A stretch of DNA of 64,000 bases from Gemmatimonadales bacterium. GTDB taxonomy: Bacteria > Gemmatimonadota > Gemmatimonadetes > Gemmatimonadales > GWC2-71-9. The stretch lies in contig DATAOI010000036.1 of assembly GCA_036265815.1 (NCBI GenBank), forward strand, positions 37,543 through 101,542. Reading direction: 5' to 3'. The notes under the pieces were generated by a model, which was not told where the DNA came from, did no database searches, and saw only the letters and a program-made list of their open reading frames with translations. This document shows positions 35,744 to 45,357 of the stretch, piece after piece (within the stretch, counting starts at the first letter, position 1; every line of letters starts with the position of its first letter). A program made the translations under genes and the position numbers.

Positions 35744-38361
35744 TCGCCGATCTTCTGGAGCGGCTCCGCGCCCTGGTCTTCCGCCGCCGGTGGGACCGGG
35801 ACCTCGACGAGGAGATGCGCTTTCATCTGGAGCAGGCCACGGAGGAGTACATCCGTGCCGGTCTCGACCCCGCGGCGGCTCGGCGCCAGGCCCTGCTCGC
35901 GTTCGGCGGAATGGACCGCTACAAGGAAGCGACCCTCGACGCCAGCGGGGTGCGTCCGCTCCAGGATCTGACCGCGGACATCCGCTTCGCCGCGCGCGCC
36001 CTGGGGCGAAATCCGGGCTTCGCCATGGCGGTGGTCCTGGTCCTGGCGCTCGCCATCGGCGCCGCCACCGCGGTGTTCAGCGTGGTGAATGCCGTGCTCA
36101 TCGCCGACCTGCCCTATCCGTATCCCGATCGGCTGGTGCGCGTGTTCCAGCGGAACTCGGCGACCAACCTCTGGGGCCTCTCGGTGGTGGACTACCAGGC
36201 TATCCGGGACCAGCAGCGGAGCTTCGACGCATTCGGCGCCGCCCGGGGCAGCGTGGCTGCCCTGGCCGGCGTGGGCCAGCCGAAGCAGATCGACATCGGC
36301 CAGGTCACCTCCGGCTTCTTCGGCGCGCTGAGCGCCCGCGTCGTGGCCGGGCGTCTCATCGAGCCTGGGGACGAGCTCACCGGAGCGCCGCCCGTCGTGG
36401 TGGTCTCCTCCGCCTTCGCCCGGCAGCGGCTGGGCGGCGCCTCGGCGGCCATCGGTCGACCGATCACGCTCGACGGCGTGAGCCATACGGTGATCGGCGT
36501 GCTGGCGCCGGGTCTCGACGAGCTCTCGGGTATCGACGCGGTGGCCTGGCCCGCGCTCCAGATGCCGACCCCTACCCGGCGCGGCCCCTTCAGCCTGCGG
36601 GGCATCGGACGCCTGAAGGCTGGGGTCACGATCGAGGCCGCGGCCCGGGACCTTGCCGGCATCAGCCAGCGCATCTTCCCGCTCTGGCAGGCGGGGTTCA
36701 AGGACAGGCTCGCGCGCCTTACGCCCTACCCGCTGCGCGAGACCATCGTGGGGAGGGCCACACAGCAGCTCCGGCTCTTTGCCGGCGCCGTGGTGCTGGT
36801 GCTGCTGGTGGCCATCGCGAACGTCGCCACGCTCATGCTGGTGCGCGCCTCGGCGCGGGCACACGAGCTCACCGTCCGCGCGACTCTGGGCGCCTCGCGC
36901 TCCCGGCTCGCCCGGCTGGTGGTGACCGAGAGCCTGGCGCTGACGGCGCTCTCCGCGGTCGTCGGCCTGGGTCTGGCGGCGTTCGGTCTTCGGTTGGTCA
37001 GCCGGATCGCGCCCAACCTGCCGCGGATCAGGGAGATCGCGCTCGACGGCCGAGCGGTGGAGGTGGCCGCGGCGCTCGGCGTGGCGAGTGGTCTGCTGGT
37101 GAGTCTCTCGCCGGTCGCGGCGGTCCTGGGCGGACGGTTTGCGTCCTTGCGCGCCGACACCCGGCGGTCCGGCGGCGCCAGGTGGAGCAACACGCTTCGG
37201 GGCGTGCTGGTGACCGCGGAGTTCGCCCTGGCGGTGCCGCTGCTCCTTGCCGCCGCGCTCCTGGGCAAGAGCTTTGCCCGGCTGCAGCAGGTGGACCCCG
37301 GCTATGACGCCGCCTCGAGCTTCTCCGTCTGGCTCGTATTGCCGGCGTCGCGCTACCCCGAGGGAGCGGACATGCAGGCCTTCTGGCAACGAGCTGTCCA
37401 GCGCGCACTGGAGACTCCCGGCGTCGCGGCCGCGGGGCTGGCGACGTCGGCTCCGCCGGACAATCAGGGCGACGTGAACAATTTCAATTTGGTGGCCCAC
37501 TCGGTGCCGCCCGGCGGGGCCGAGCCCACGTCGCCCTGGTCCTGGGTGACCCCGGGGTACTTCGCCGCGCTCGCCATTCCGCTGCTCGAGGGGCGGGCGT
37601 TCACCGACGCCGATTCGAGCAACGCGCCACCGGTTGTCGTCGTCAGCCGCTCGTGGGCGCGGCACTACTTCCCGGGTGAGAGCGCCGTCGGGCAGCAACT
37701 CGTCGAGGGCGGCTGCTACGACTGTCCGCGGACCACTATCGTCGGCATCGTGGGTGACGTCAAATACCAGGGCCTCGCCGGGGACGGAGACGGGGTCTAT
37801 GGCCCGCTGTCGCAATCGATGTCGCGTACCGCCGCGCTCTTCGTGCGTACCCGCACCTCGCCCGAGAGCTTCATCCGGCCGGTGCTCGGAGCGTTGCGCG
37901 GCCTCGACCCCGAGCTGCCGCTCGCCGGCCGCACCATGGCGGACGAGCTGCGCGGCGCGCTGGCCGATCCGGGGCGGTGGAGTGCCGTGCTGTCGGCGTT
38001 CGCCGCGGTGTCACTGGCGCTGGCGGCGATGGGGATCTTCGGGCTCATGTCGTACGTCGTGCGGCGGCAGCGGCACGAGATCGGGGTGCGCATGGCCCTC
38101 GGGGCGGAGCCGCGCGATGTGACGGGGATGATCGTCGCGCGCGGCATGCGGTATGTCGTCCGTGGCACCCTGGTGGGACTCGGGCTGGCGCTGGTGGCGG
38201 GCCGGTGGCTGAGCTCGCTGCTCTTCGGCGTGACGCCGCGCGATCCCGGCACCTTCGCGGCCGTCACCGCGGTGCTGCTGGTCTCGGCGATGCTGGCCTG
38301 TCTGCTGCCGGGCGTCCGTGCCGGGCGCATCCGGCCGGTCGAGGCGATCGCGGAGGAATAG
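35740..38361 (+). CDS. ADOP/MacB-like ABC permease
   Basis: An 873-aa inner-membrane permease. The N-terminal ~80 residues are the helical ADOP leader (DEEMRFHLEQATEEYIRAGL, QALLAFGGMDRYKE). It has two MacB-type periplasmic domains and two FtsX domains, with membrane helices at about 90-115, in the middle block (~345-460) and in the last 120 residues (SYVVRRQRHEIGVRMALGAEP, ending GRIRPVEAIAEE). Such proteins are thought to be non-transport or export mechanotransducers and have no ATPase in the gene pair. GTG 35740 overlaps the PadR stop. The exporter's substrate is unknown. Confidence 0.9.
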   Translation: MIADLLERLRALVFRRRWDRDLDEEMRFHLEQATEEYIRAGLDPAAARRQALLAFGGMDRYKEATLDASGVRPLQDLTADIRFAARALGRNPGFAMAVVLVLALAIGAATAVFSVVNAVLIADLPYPYPDRLVRVFQRNSATNLWGLSVVDYQAIRDQQRSFDAFGAARGSVAALAGVGQPKQIDIGQVTSGFFGALSARVVAGRLIEPGDELTGAPPVVVVSSAFARQRLGGASAAIGRPITLDGVSHTVIGVLAPGLDELSGIDAVAWPALQMPTPTRRGPFSLRGIGRLKAGVTIEAAARDLAGISQRIFPLWQAGFKDRLARLTPYPLRETIVGRATQQLRLFAGAVVLVLLVAIANVATLMLVRASARAHELTVRATLGASRSRLARLVVTESLALTALSAVVGLGLAAFGLRLVSRIAPNLPRIREIALDGRAVEVAAALGVASGLLVSLSPVAAVLGGRFASLRADTRRSGGARWSNTLRGVLVTAEFALAVPLLLAAALLGKSFARLQQVDPGYDAASSFSVWLVLPASRYPEGADMQAFWQRAVQRALETPGVAAAGLATSAPPDNQGDVNNFNLVAHSVPPGGAEPTSPWSWVTPGYFAALAIPLLEGRAFTDADSSNAPPVVVVSRSWARHYFPGESAVGQQLVEGGCYDCPRTTIVGIVGDVKYQGLAGDGDGVYGPLSQSMSRTAALFVRTRTSPESFIRPVLGALRGLDPELPLAGRTMADELRGALADPGRWSAVLSAFAAVSLALAAMGIFGLMSYVVRRQRHEIGVRMALGAEPRDVTGMIVARGMRYVVRGTLVGLGLALVAGRWLSSLLFGVTPRDPGTFAAVTAVLLVSAMLACLLPGVRAGRIRPVEAIAEE

Positions 38362-38375
38362 TCGAGGCTATCCGC

Positions 38376-40256
38376 CTACTGCACCTTCACGATCTTTCCG
38401 ACCGACGGCACCCCATTCCGGTTCATCAGGAACAGCAGGTAATGTCCCGGCGTGGCGCGCTGGGGGGTGGAAGGGGTAGTCACCCGCACGAGTCCGGAGC
38501 CCCGCGAAAAGGTGAGCGTGTTGGCCCGCTGGTTGGCGTCGAATGCATGGGTGACGGAGCCGAGTCGGATCCACCTGACCTGGGTGATCTGCGCGGCGTA
38601 GGCGGTCGTCACGGTGAACGTCTCGCCGTAGCCGACGGTCGTCTTGGACAGGCTGGTGATGATGGGCCGCGCGCCCTTGAACAAGTACGGCGGCCGGAAG
38701 ATCTCATGGTTGTTCTGCGCCGGATACGGCGTCGTCGTCAGGGGAACGTTGGCGTCGCCACTCGCCCCGTGCAGTACCGTGGCGTCCGGCAGCAGCAGCG
38801 AGACCGAGTGATACGCCCGGTCGACGGTGTTGCTGGCCAGTTGGGTCCAATGTCCGCTCTGCGGATTCCACAGCTCGGCCGCGTGGACGGCCCCCGAGAG
38901 GGTGTTGAAGCCGCCGGCGCTGGTGCCGCCGGTGACCAAAACTTGACCGTCCGGCAGGATGGTCGCGTTGAGGTGACGGCGGGCGAAGTGCATCGAATCG
39001 GTGTTGCTCCAGTGGGGGCCGACCGCGCCGAGGTCGATGGTCTCGGCGGATGCGGTGGGGCTGCCGGACTTGGCGTCGTTGGTGCTCCAGTTCAAGTCGC
39101 CGCCGCCGCCCACGTACAGCACCTTGCCGGTCTCGTACATCACGGCCGAGCCGTAATCGCGGTTGAAGGGCCAGAGGTGGGTGAGCCCGGTGCTCGAGGT
39201 CCACTTGCCTCGGCCGCTGGTGGTGACCAGGTCCACGTCCAGCCAGTGGGCCTTCACCCGCTCGCCGGCGTAGAACAGCTTCCCGTTCGGAGCCAGGAAC
39301 TGGCGCGGGTAGTAGGGGAGTTTGAGGCTCGCGCCGGTGAGGCGCACCCACTTGCCGCCTTCCCAGATCTCGGGGATGAGCACCACCTGTGAAGCCGCGT
39401 CGCGGCCGGCCACGGTGACCACGCGTCCGTCGGCCAGCGTGGTCACGGTCGGATACCAGCGGCCCGCCGCCATCTTCGGCAGGCCGTGGGACCAGGTCTG
39501 CGCCACGGGGTCGAAGATGTTGGTCACATCGAGTCCGCGGTCGTCGTTCTTGTGTCCGCCCGACACCATGACGTTCCCGTCCGCCATCAGCGTGTGGCCC
39601 GAGCAGAAGAGCATGGTATCCGCCCGCACCTGGATGGCGGTGGTCGGCGCGCCGACCGACGGATCCCAGAGCCGCGGGTTGGCCATCATGGTCGTGCCTA
39701 ACTCGTATTTGCCCCAGGCGAGGATCTTGCCCGTGGGCAGCAGGCTCATGTGCAGCGGAACGATGTCCCAGGAGACCCGTGCATCCCACTTGCCGGTCGA
39801 CGCCTCGGGCGGCAGCGCGTTCAGCGTTACCGAGGAGGAGACGGCGCTGAGACCGCCGGTGGTGTAGCGGAGTGTGTGAGGGCCGGTGCCCGCGATTCCC
39901 AGATCGACGAACTTGGCGACGCCGCTCGAGAGGGTGGTCGCCGAGACGTTCCCCTGCAGGGTTCCCGAGCCGATGGCGATGGTCGCCCTGACCACCACCC
40001 CCGGCACCGCGATGCCGCTCGCGTCCTTCACCACGACGGTGGGCTGCCGGCTGGGGTCCCAGACCTCGCCGTCCAGCGCGCTGGCCGGTGGCTGGATGCT
40101 CGGCTTGATGCTCGCCGCCGGTCCTGCGGCGAAAGCGGGACCGGGGGTAGCGTCGGAGCCGGGCTTGGTCAGGTCGTCGCCGCCGCAGGTGGCCGAGGCC
40201 AGTGCGAGGGAAGCGGCGAGCAGCAGTCGGGCAGCGCGGCGTGAAGAGATACGCAT
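38376..40256 (-). CDS. Galactose-oxidase/glyoxal-oxidase-like copper-radical oxidase, lipoprotein
   Basis: A 626-aa exported lipoprotein (SLALASATC). Residues ~50-150 are an Ig-like domain. A kelch beta-propeller spans ~155-510 and a C-terminal DUF1929-type sandwich ~525-626. All copper-radical residues of galactose oxidase have counterparts with similar spacing: C218 (LFCSGH) and Y268 (RWYPT) for the thioether cofactor, Y482-H483 (RAYHSV) and H570 (VTHAF) as ligands. It should therefore oxidise a primary alcohol or aldehyde to give H2O2 in the periplasm or at the surface. The substrate is open. It converges with the permease, 14 bp between stops. Confidence 0.85.
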   Translation of the reverse strand: MRISSRRAARLLLAASLALASATCGGDDLTKPGSDATPGPAFAAGPAASIKPSIQPPASALDGEVWDPSRQPTVVVKDASGIAVPGVVVRATIAIGSGTLQGNVSATTLSSGVAKFVDLGIAGTGPHTLRYTTGGLSAVSSSVTLNALPPEASTGKWDARVSWDIVPLHMSLLPTGKILAWGKYELGTTMMANPRLWDPSVGAPTTAIQVRADTMLFCSGHTLMADGNVMVSGGHKNDDRGLDVTNIFDPVAQTWSHGLPKMAAGRWYPTVTTLADGRVVTVAGRDAASQVVLIPEIWEGGKWVRLTGASLKLPYYPRQFLAPNGKLFYAGERVKAHWLDVDLVTTSGRGKWTSSTGLTHLWPFNRDYGSAVMYETGKVLYVGGGGDLNWSTNDAKSGSPTASAETIDLGAVGPHWSNTDSMHFARRHLNATILPDGQVLVTGGTSAGGFNTLSGAVHAAELWNPQSGHWTQLASNTVDRAYHSVSLLLPDATVLHGASGDANVPLTTTPYPAQNNHEIFRPPYLFKGARPIITSLSKTTVGYGETFTVTTAYAAQITQVRWIRLGSVTHAFDANQRANTLTFSRGSGLVRVTTPSTPQRATPGHYLLFLMNRNGVPSVGKIVKVQ

Positions 40257-40414
40257 GGGCTCAGGGAGGTGGAGGATCGGACGCCAGGTGCAGGATTCAA
40301 GCCAGCAGGACGCCTGGAAAAGTCAAGGTAAGTCGTTGCTGCCGGGACACCTAGCGGCCAGGCCCGAGGTCTATGTTGCGGCACTACAACGCCGGTGAGG
40401 CGATCCGGCCTACT

Positions 40415-40440
40415 GGCCGCGGTGCAATTTAGCCGCGGCC
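40415..40440 (-). terminator. Hairpin after the TPR protein gene
   Basis: GGCCGCGG at 40415-40422 pairs perfectly with CCGCGGCC at 40433-40440, loop of 10 nt, 25-50 nt past the minus-strand stop at 40465. There is no T tract, so it may terminate or only protect the 3' end. The remaining sequence of the 208-bp gap shows no gene. Confidence 0.4.
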
Positions 40441-40464
40441 ACCGATAGCTGCTGCGGCCGGTTC

Positions 40465-42051
40465 CTACTTCGCCGCTTGGGCCCCGCTAGCCGCCCGAGC
40501 TTCCGCCAGCTCCGGGACCCCGTCGTCAGCCGCATGCCAGTTCGCCGCCAGGGTGCCATACGCCCGAGCGGAGATTGACTCCTCTCCCGCCTGCCGAGCG
40601 GCTCGCGCCAGCCCGAGCAGGGCCCGCGAGCGTCCCGGACCCAGCGCGAGCGCACGCTGAAATTCGGCCACAGCCTCCCTCGCCCGCCCGCTCGCGAGCA
40701 GCAGGTCTGCCAGGAGCTCATGACTCGGCTTCACCACTGCCGGAGGCCCGAATTCAGCCGGCATCCCGTCCTCCAGCGCGGTGGCACGGCGAAGGAGCGC
40801 GATGGCCGAGTCGGAAGCCTTGCTCCGCCGCGCCAGCTCGGCCCGGAGCGAAAGCTCCAGAATGACCGGCACCACCTTGCTCCCGGTCTCGCCCGGCTTG
40901 ACGCTGGCCAGGGCATCGCCGTTCGTGCGGGTGAGTCTCGCCAGCATCTGCTCCGCCATCCCGGCATCGCCCCGGCGCGCCGCCGCGTATCCCGCCGCGA
41001 AGGTGGCGTACTCGTAGTCATCCTCACCCGAGATCCCGGTGTCCGCGGCCAGTGCCTTCGCCTCCGGTCCGTCCCACTGCTCGCTGTCGAGGACGTAGCG
41101 GGCTCGGAAGTTTGCCAGCTGCCCTCGATCGGAGCGGGACGGCGCCGATCCGGTGCTCGATGCGAGCGAGGTCAGCAGCTCCCGGGCCGCATGATACCGG
41201 CCCTGCTGGACGTAGGCATAGGTGAGCCAGTGGGTCACATGGCCGGGTCCCCAGTGAGCCTGGTGCGGTCCTGCGGCGACCTCGTTCTGCCTGGCCACCT
41301 CGTCCCACATGCCCAGGGCCAGGAAGATATGGGTCGTCATGTGCTGGGCGTGCGAGCTGCCGGGGGCGATCTCCGCGTAGCGCTGCGCGGCCCAGACCCC
41401 GAGCGGTGCGTGGACCGGATCGTCGAAGGCATGAATGATGAAATGGGCGGCGCCCGGGTGATCCGGGTTCCGCCGGAGCACGTCCTCGGCGATCGCCCCG
41501 GCCCGCATATACGTGGGGACGTCCCGCACCCCCTGGTTCAAGCCCAGAAGGGCCACCGAGAGGAACACCTTGGCTTCGTCGTCGTCCGGCTGGGCCTGGA
41601 CCAATCGCTCGAGCGCCTCGGCGTACAGCGTGTCCCGCCGCGGCTTGGAGCCCTCACCGTAGAGCGCTTCGGCCGAGGCGAGATACATCCGCTCCCGCTG
41701 GGTGCGTGCCTTGGCGAGCCGCGCTGCCGTGGTCGGCGCCAGCCGGGCCAGCGCCCTGCGTGCGGGCTCGAGGGACTGCTGGTTCCACACCTGGTGCGTG
41801 TAGCTCAAGGCCTCACCCCAGTACGCCAGCGCGAACCCAGGGTCGAGCTTCTGGGCCTCACGGAAGGCCGCGGCGGCCTGGTCGTAGTGGAAGTTGTGCA
41901 GCAGCAGCACGCCCCGGATGAACTGGGGCTGTGCCTTGGTGCTGCCCGAGTTGGGAAAGCTGATCTTGCCCAGCCGTTCCTGAGCAGTCACCCGCCCCAG
42001 CGCCGCGATGGCGAGGATACCCACCAGGGCGGCCTGCCGAATCACGCTCAT
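40465..42051 (-). CDS. Exported TPR protein
   Basis: A 528-aa protein with a signal peptide (AALVGILAIAALGRVTAQ). TPR and TPR-like helix pairs cover nearly the whole chain, for example HNFHYDQAAAAFREAQKLDPGFALAYWGEAL and VAEFQRALALGPGRSRALLGLARAARQ. In the middle is a His-rich patch (HPGAAHFIIHAFDDPVHAPLG, SSHAQHMTTHIFLALG) that is characteristic of this family and might bind metal. The role is presumably protein-protein assembly in the periplasm. GAGGTG lies 5 nt before the ATG at 42051. It is divergent from the DUF892 gene across 198 bp. Confidence 0.75.
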   Translation of the reverse strand: MSVIRQAALVGILAIAALGRVTAQERLGKISFPNSGSTKAQPQFIRGVLLLHNFHYDQAAAAFREAQKLDPGFALAYWGEALSYTHQVWNQQSLEPARRALARLAPTTAARLAKARTQRERMYLASAEALYGEGSKPRRDTLYAEALERLVQAQPDDDEAKVFLSVALLGLNQGVRDVPTYMRAGAIAEDVLRRNPDHPGAAHFIIHAFDDPVHAPLGVWAAQRYAEIAPGSSHAQHMTTHIFLALGMWDEVARQNEVAAGPHQAHWGPGHVTHWLTYAYVQQGRYHAARELLTSLASSTGSAPSRSDRGQLANFRARYVLDSEQWDGPEAKALAADTGISGEDDYEYATFAAGYAAARRGDAGMAEQMLARLTRTNGDALASVKPGETGSKVVPVILELSLRAELARRSKASDSAIALLRRATALEDGMPAEFGPPAVVKPSHELLADLLLASGRAREAVAEFQRALALGPGRSRALLGLARAARQAGEESISARAYGTLAANWHAADDGVPELAEARAASGAQAAK

Positions 42052-42249
42052 GCAACACCTCGCGGCTCGCGCCAGAAAAAGATGCGATCGTATCGGGGCC
42101 GCATACACGAAAGCTGCCGGACAGGATGGCCGCAAGTTTCGGTGATCCCGCTCACGGTACTCTCCGCGGCACGGGGCCAGAATGCAGCCCTCAAACCAAC
42201 CCACGCGCCGAGCACTCCCGCTCGGCGCCTTACGATAGGAGCTCGAATC

Positions 42250-42765
42250 ATGGGACTGCTTTCCAAGCCGATCAAGACGCTGGACGATCTCTTCGTCCAC
42301 CATCTGCAGGACATCTATTACGCCGAGCAGCAGATCACCAAGGCGCTGCCCAAGATGATCGCCAAAGTCTCGGACCCGCAGCTCAAACAGGGATTCCAGA
42401 TCCACCTGGACCAGACCCGCAATCACATCAAGCGGCTGGAGCGGGTGTTCCAGATGCATGGTGAGTCGGCCAAAGCGGTGTCCTGCCCGGCGATCGACGG
42501 GATCATCGAGGAGGCCAATGACATCCTGGGCGACGCGAGCGACTCCGATGTGCTCGATGCCGCCGCGCTCGCTGCCGCGCAGGCGGTCGAGCACTACGAG
42601 ATCGCCAGGTACGGGACGCTGATCGCCTGGGCGCGGCAGCTTGGCCGGTCCGACTGGGCCGAAGTGCTGGCGCCGACGCTGGACGAGGAGAAGGCCACCG
42701 ATCTCAAGCTGACCGAGATCGCGGAAGCCCATGTGAACCGGGTCGCCGCCGGCGGCAGGTCCTGA
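42250..42765 (+). CDS. DUF892 ferritin-like protein (YciE type)
   Basis: A 171-aa cytoplasmic four-helix bundle. It has the standard DUF892 opening IKTLDDLFVHHLQDIYYAEQQITKALPKMI and a second half with AAQAVEHYEIARYGTLIAWA and LDEEKATDLKLTEIAE. The Glu/His residues in these helices form a di-metal site in ferritin-like proteins. Members are stress-induced; their reaction is unknown. AGGAG is 8 nt before the ATG at 42250. The gene stands alone and converges with the 42778 gene. Confidence 0.9.
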   Translation: MGLLSKPIKTLDDLFVHHLQDIYYAEQQITKALPKMIAKVSDPQLKQGFQIHLDQTRNHIKRLERVFQMHGESAKAVSCPAIDGIIEEANDILGDASDSDVLDAAALAAAQAVEHYEIARYGTLIAWARQLGRSDWAEVLAPTLDEEKATDLKLTEIAEAHVNRVAAGGRS

Positions 42766-42777
42766 GCGCAGGCGAGG

Positions 42778-43164
42778 TCAGGCGAGAAGCGCCGTGAGCG
42801 CGTGGGCTGGGCTCGGCGCGGCCGTGGCACGGAGCACCACTTCGGCATCGGCCGCCCGGACCTCCAGCATGGCATCGGGAAAGGTCACCAGCCAGCGCCG
42901 CTCGCGCGCGCCCTCGCCGGATCCCGGCACTGCGGCAATCTCGTAGAAGCTGCCCCGCGGCAGCTCCGGCGTGACGTCCACGACGTGCGCCGCGGGTGGA
43001 GCGCCCCAGGCATACCGGACCACATGGTGAAACCGTAGCACGGCACAGTGGTCCGGATCCCGGGCGATCCGATAGGCCAGCCAGAGCGTGCCGTCCGAGG
43101 AGAGCACCACCGGCATCGGTGCCACAGCGCTCATCGGCGGCGGCTCGGTCCACTCCGCAAGCAT
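42778..43164 (-). CDS. Hypothetical protein downstream of the M13 peptidase
   Basis: A 128-aa protein of unknown family, no signal peptide. It has two central beta-rich strands (TLWLAYRIARDPDHCAVLRFHHVVRYAWG) and C-terminal strands (RWLVTFPDAMLEVRAADAEVVLRATAA). The ATG at 43164 follows a GAGAG site. It starts 14 nt after the M13 stop on the same strand and is probably its operon partner. No similarity is claimed. Confidence 0.55.
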   Translation of the reverse strand: MLAEWTEPPPMSAVAPMPVVLSSDGTLWLAYRIARDPDHCAVLRFHHVVRYAWGAPPAAHVVDVTPELPRGSFYEIAAVPGSGEGARERRWLVTFPDAMLEVRAADAEVVLRATAAPSPAHALTALLA

Positions 43165-43177
43165 GTGGCTCTCTTTG

Positions 43178-45250
43178 TCACCAGACTCGTACCCTGTCTG
43201 CCGGCGGGAGATAGAGCTTCTGCCCCGGCTGCACGCCGAACGCCCGGTACCAGGCGTCGAGGTTGCGCACGGTGGACGCCCGGTATTCCGCGGGCGCGTG
43301 GCCATCGGTCAGGATGGCGTTGCGCCGGGCCGGTTCCCGCGCCTTGCCGCGCCAGCTTTGGGCGTAGCTGATGAAGAACTGCTGGTCCCCGGTAAAGCCC
43401 TGCACCACCGGCGTCGGCTTGCCGCCAAGCGAGCGATGATACGCACCATACGCCGCGGCCAGCCCGGCCAGGTCCGCGATGTTCTCCCCCAGTGTCTGCT
43501 GCCCATTCAGCGCGAGGTCAGGGAACGGCCGGTAACCGTTGTACTGGGCGACGAGCTGCGCCGATGAGCTCTCGAAATGCTTGAAGTCCTCCGGGGTCCA
43601 CCAGTTGTGCAGCCGGCCGGCAGCATCGAAGAGCGCGCCCTGATTGTCGAAGCTGTGACTCACCTCGTGGCCGATCACGGAGCCGATGGCCCCGTAGTCC
43701 ATGACCAGCGGACGCTTCGGATCGAAGAAGGGAGGCTGCAGGATCGCGGCCGGAAAATTGAGGGCGTTCATCGCTGGCAGGTTCACCGCGTTCACGGTCT
43801 GCGGAGTCATGACCCATTGGCCGCGGTCCACCGGGCCAGTGAGCCGCGCGAGGTTCTGCCGGTACTGGAACAGCCCGGCGCGCTCCATGTTGCCATACGC
43901 ATCTCCCGCCACCACCTCGAGCCCGGAATCGTCGGGCCACTTGTCGGGATAGCCGACGCCCACCTTGAGGACGGCGAGCTTGGCCTTCGCCTCCCGCTTG
44001 GTGGCCGGCGCCATCCACTCGAGCCGATCGATGCGCTCCCTGAACGCGGCGATGAGATTGGCCACCATCGCCTGGGCCCGGGCCTTCTCCGCGGGCGCGA
44101 AGTAGCGGGCGGCGTAGAGCCGGCCCACCGCGAAGCCGAGCGCGCCGTTGGTGGCGCTCACGGCGCTCTTCCAGCGGTCGCGTTGCTTCTGGGCGCCGCT
44201 CAGTACCGGACCGAAGAAGGCAAACGACTGGCGGCGGAAGGCGGTGGGGAGCACCGCGGACCGGGACTGAATGGCCTGAAAGGTCAGGTAATCCTTCCAG
44301 GTCTCCAGCGGCTCGCTTGCGGCCAGGGCCGCGAGGCCGGTGACGGCGCTCGCCTGCCAGACCACGAACCGTGGGGCCTGGCCCAGCCCCGCGGCGGTGA
44401 AGTATGCCTCCCAGTCCAGGCCGGGGGCCTTGGCGTCGAACTCCGCCCTGGTCCAGTGCTGGTTTCCCTTGACCACGTCGCCCGAGGCCTCCCGGCTCCA
44501 ATGCGCGTTCGCGATCCGGGTCTCCAGCTGCACGATGGCCCTCGCTTTCCCGGCGGCGCCGGGGATCCCAGCCAGGTCGAGCATGGCCGCGACGTGCTCC
44601 TGGTACTTGGAGCGGATCGAGGCCATCGCGGAGGACGAGTCGAGGTAATAGCTCCGATCGGGCATCCCGAGTCCGCCCTGCAGGAGGAACGGGGAGTAAT
44701 GACTGGGATCGTCCAGATCCTGTGCGACCCAGAGACCGAGCAGGTTCGGGGTGTAGAAATTCGTGGCGTTCAGCGCATCGACATCGGTGCGGAGGGTGGA
44801 CCCGAGCATCCGGGCCAGCTCTTTCCGGTCAGCGATGGCAGCGATCGAATCGAGGATGGGCCGGAGCGGCTGGAGACCGGCGCGGTCGATCGCCGTCGTG
44901 TCCAGGAAGCTGGCGTAGAAGTCGCCGATCTTCCGGCGCTCGGAGCCGGCCGGTGCGCTGGCCTTGGTGGCCTGCTGGATCAGGTCGGCTACCCGGCGGT
45001 CGGTGAGCTCAGTCAGGATGGCCGCCGCCCCATAGCTACTGCGGTCGGCCGGAATCTCGGTCTGCTTGAGCCAGGTGCCGTTGGCGTAGGAAAAGAAATC
45101 GTCGCCCGGCTTCACCGAGCGGTCCATGCCGGCGACGTCCACCCCGGCAGACGGGCTGGCCAGTCGGGTCTGTGCCGAGAGCGTGGCCGAGGACGTGGCC
45201 AGCACCATCGAGGCGATGAGCGCGCGGGAGAGCGGGCGAAGGCGGATCAT
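43178..45250 (-). CDS. M13 family (neprilysin/PepO-like) zinc metallopeptidase, exported
   Basis: A 690-aa exported peptidase (signal LIASMVLATSSATLSAQ). The zinc motif HEVSH begins at H528 in VIGHEVSHSFDNQGALFD, with the third ligand in GENIADLAGLAAAY and the family C-terminus RNLDAWYRAFGV...LYLPPADRVRVW intact. M13 enzymes cut short peptides on the amino side of hydrophobic residues. Length and motifs are complete, so it should be active in the periplasm or at the surface. It has a downstream partner at 43164. GAGCGGGCGAAG-type sequence near the start gives no strong ribosome site. Confidence 0.92.
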   Translation of the reverse strand: MIRLRPLSRALIASMVLATSSATLSAQTRLASPSAGVDVAGMDRSVKPGDDFFSYANGTWLKQTEIPADRSSYGAAAILTELTDRRVADLIQQATKASAPAGSERRKIGDFYASFLDTTAIDRAGLQPLRPILDSIAAIADRKELARMLGSTLRTDVDALNATNFYTPNLLGLWVAQDLDDPSHYSPFLLQGGLGMPDRSYYLDSSSAMASIRSKYQEHVAAMLDLAGIPGAAGKARAIVQLETRIANAHWSREASGDVVKGNQHWTRAEFDAKAPGLDWEAYFTAAGLGQAPRFVVWQASAVTGLAALAASEPLETWKDYLTFQAIQSRSAVLPTAFRRQSFAFFGPVLSGAQKQRDRWKSAVSATNGALGFAVGRLYAARYFAPAEKARAQAMVANLIAAFRERIDRLEWMAPATKREAKAKLAVLKVGVGYPDKWPDDSGLEVVAGDAYGNMERAGLFQYRQNLARLTGPVDRGQWVMTPQTVNAVNLPAMNALNFPAAILQPPFFDPKRPLVMDYGAIGSVIGHEVSHSFDNQGALFDAAGRLHNWWTPEDFKHFESSSAQLVAQYNGYRPFPDLALNGQQTLGENIADLAGLAAAYGAYHRSLGGKPTPVVQGFTGDQQFFISYAQSWRGKAREPARRNAILTDGHAPAEYRASTVRNLDAWYRAFGVQPGQKLYLPPADRVRVW

Positions 45251-45357
45251 GGGCGGTCTCGGCCTATCAATAAGAGGTGCAGGACTCGGTCGACGTCGCC
45301 CGGAACCCTAGCCGCACCGCGGCGGTTGTCCAGAGCGGTCACCATCCAGGAGGAGAC

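Noticed and set aside
35632..37815. 727-aa ORF antisense to the ADOP permease, and similar long antisense frames at 7913-9829, 40720-42765 and 43577-45361
   Set aside because: High-GC DNA keeps stops out of opposite frames. Their composition is Arg/Gly/Pro/His-rich with no domain, and the sense strand holds a clear gene.
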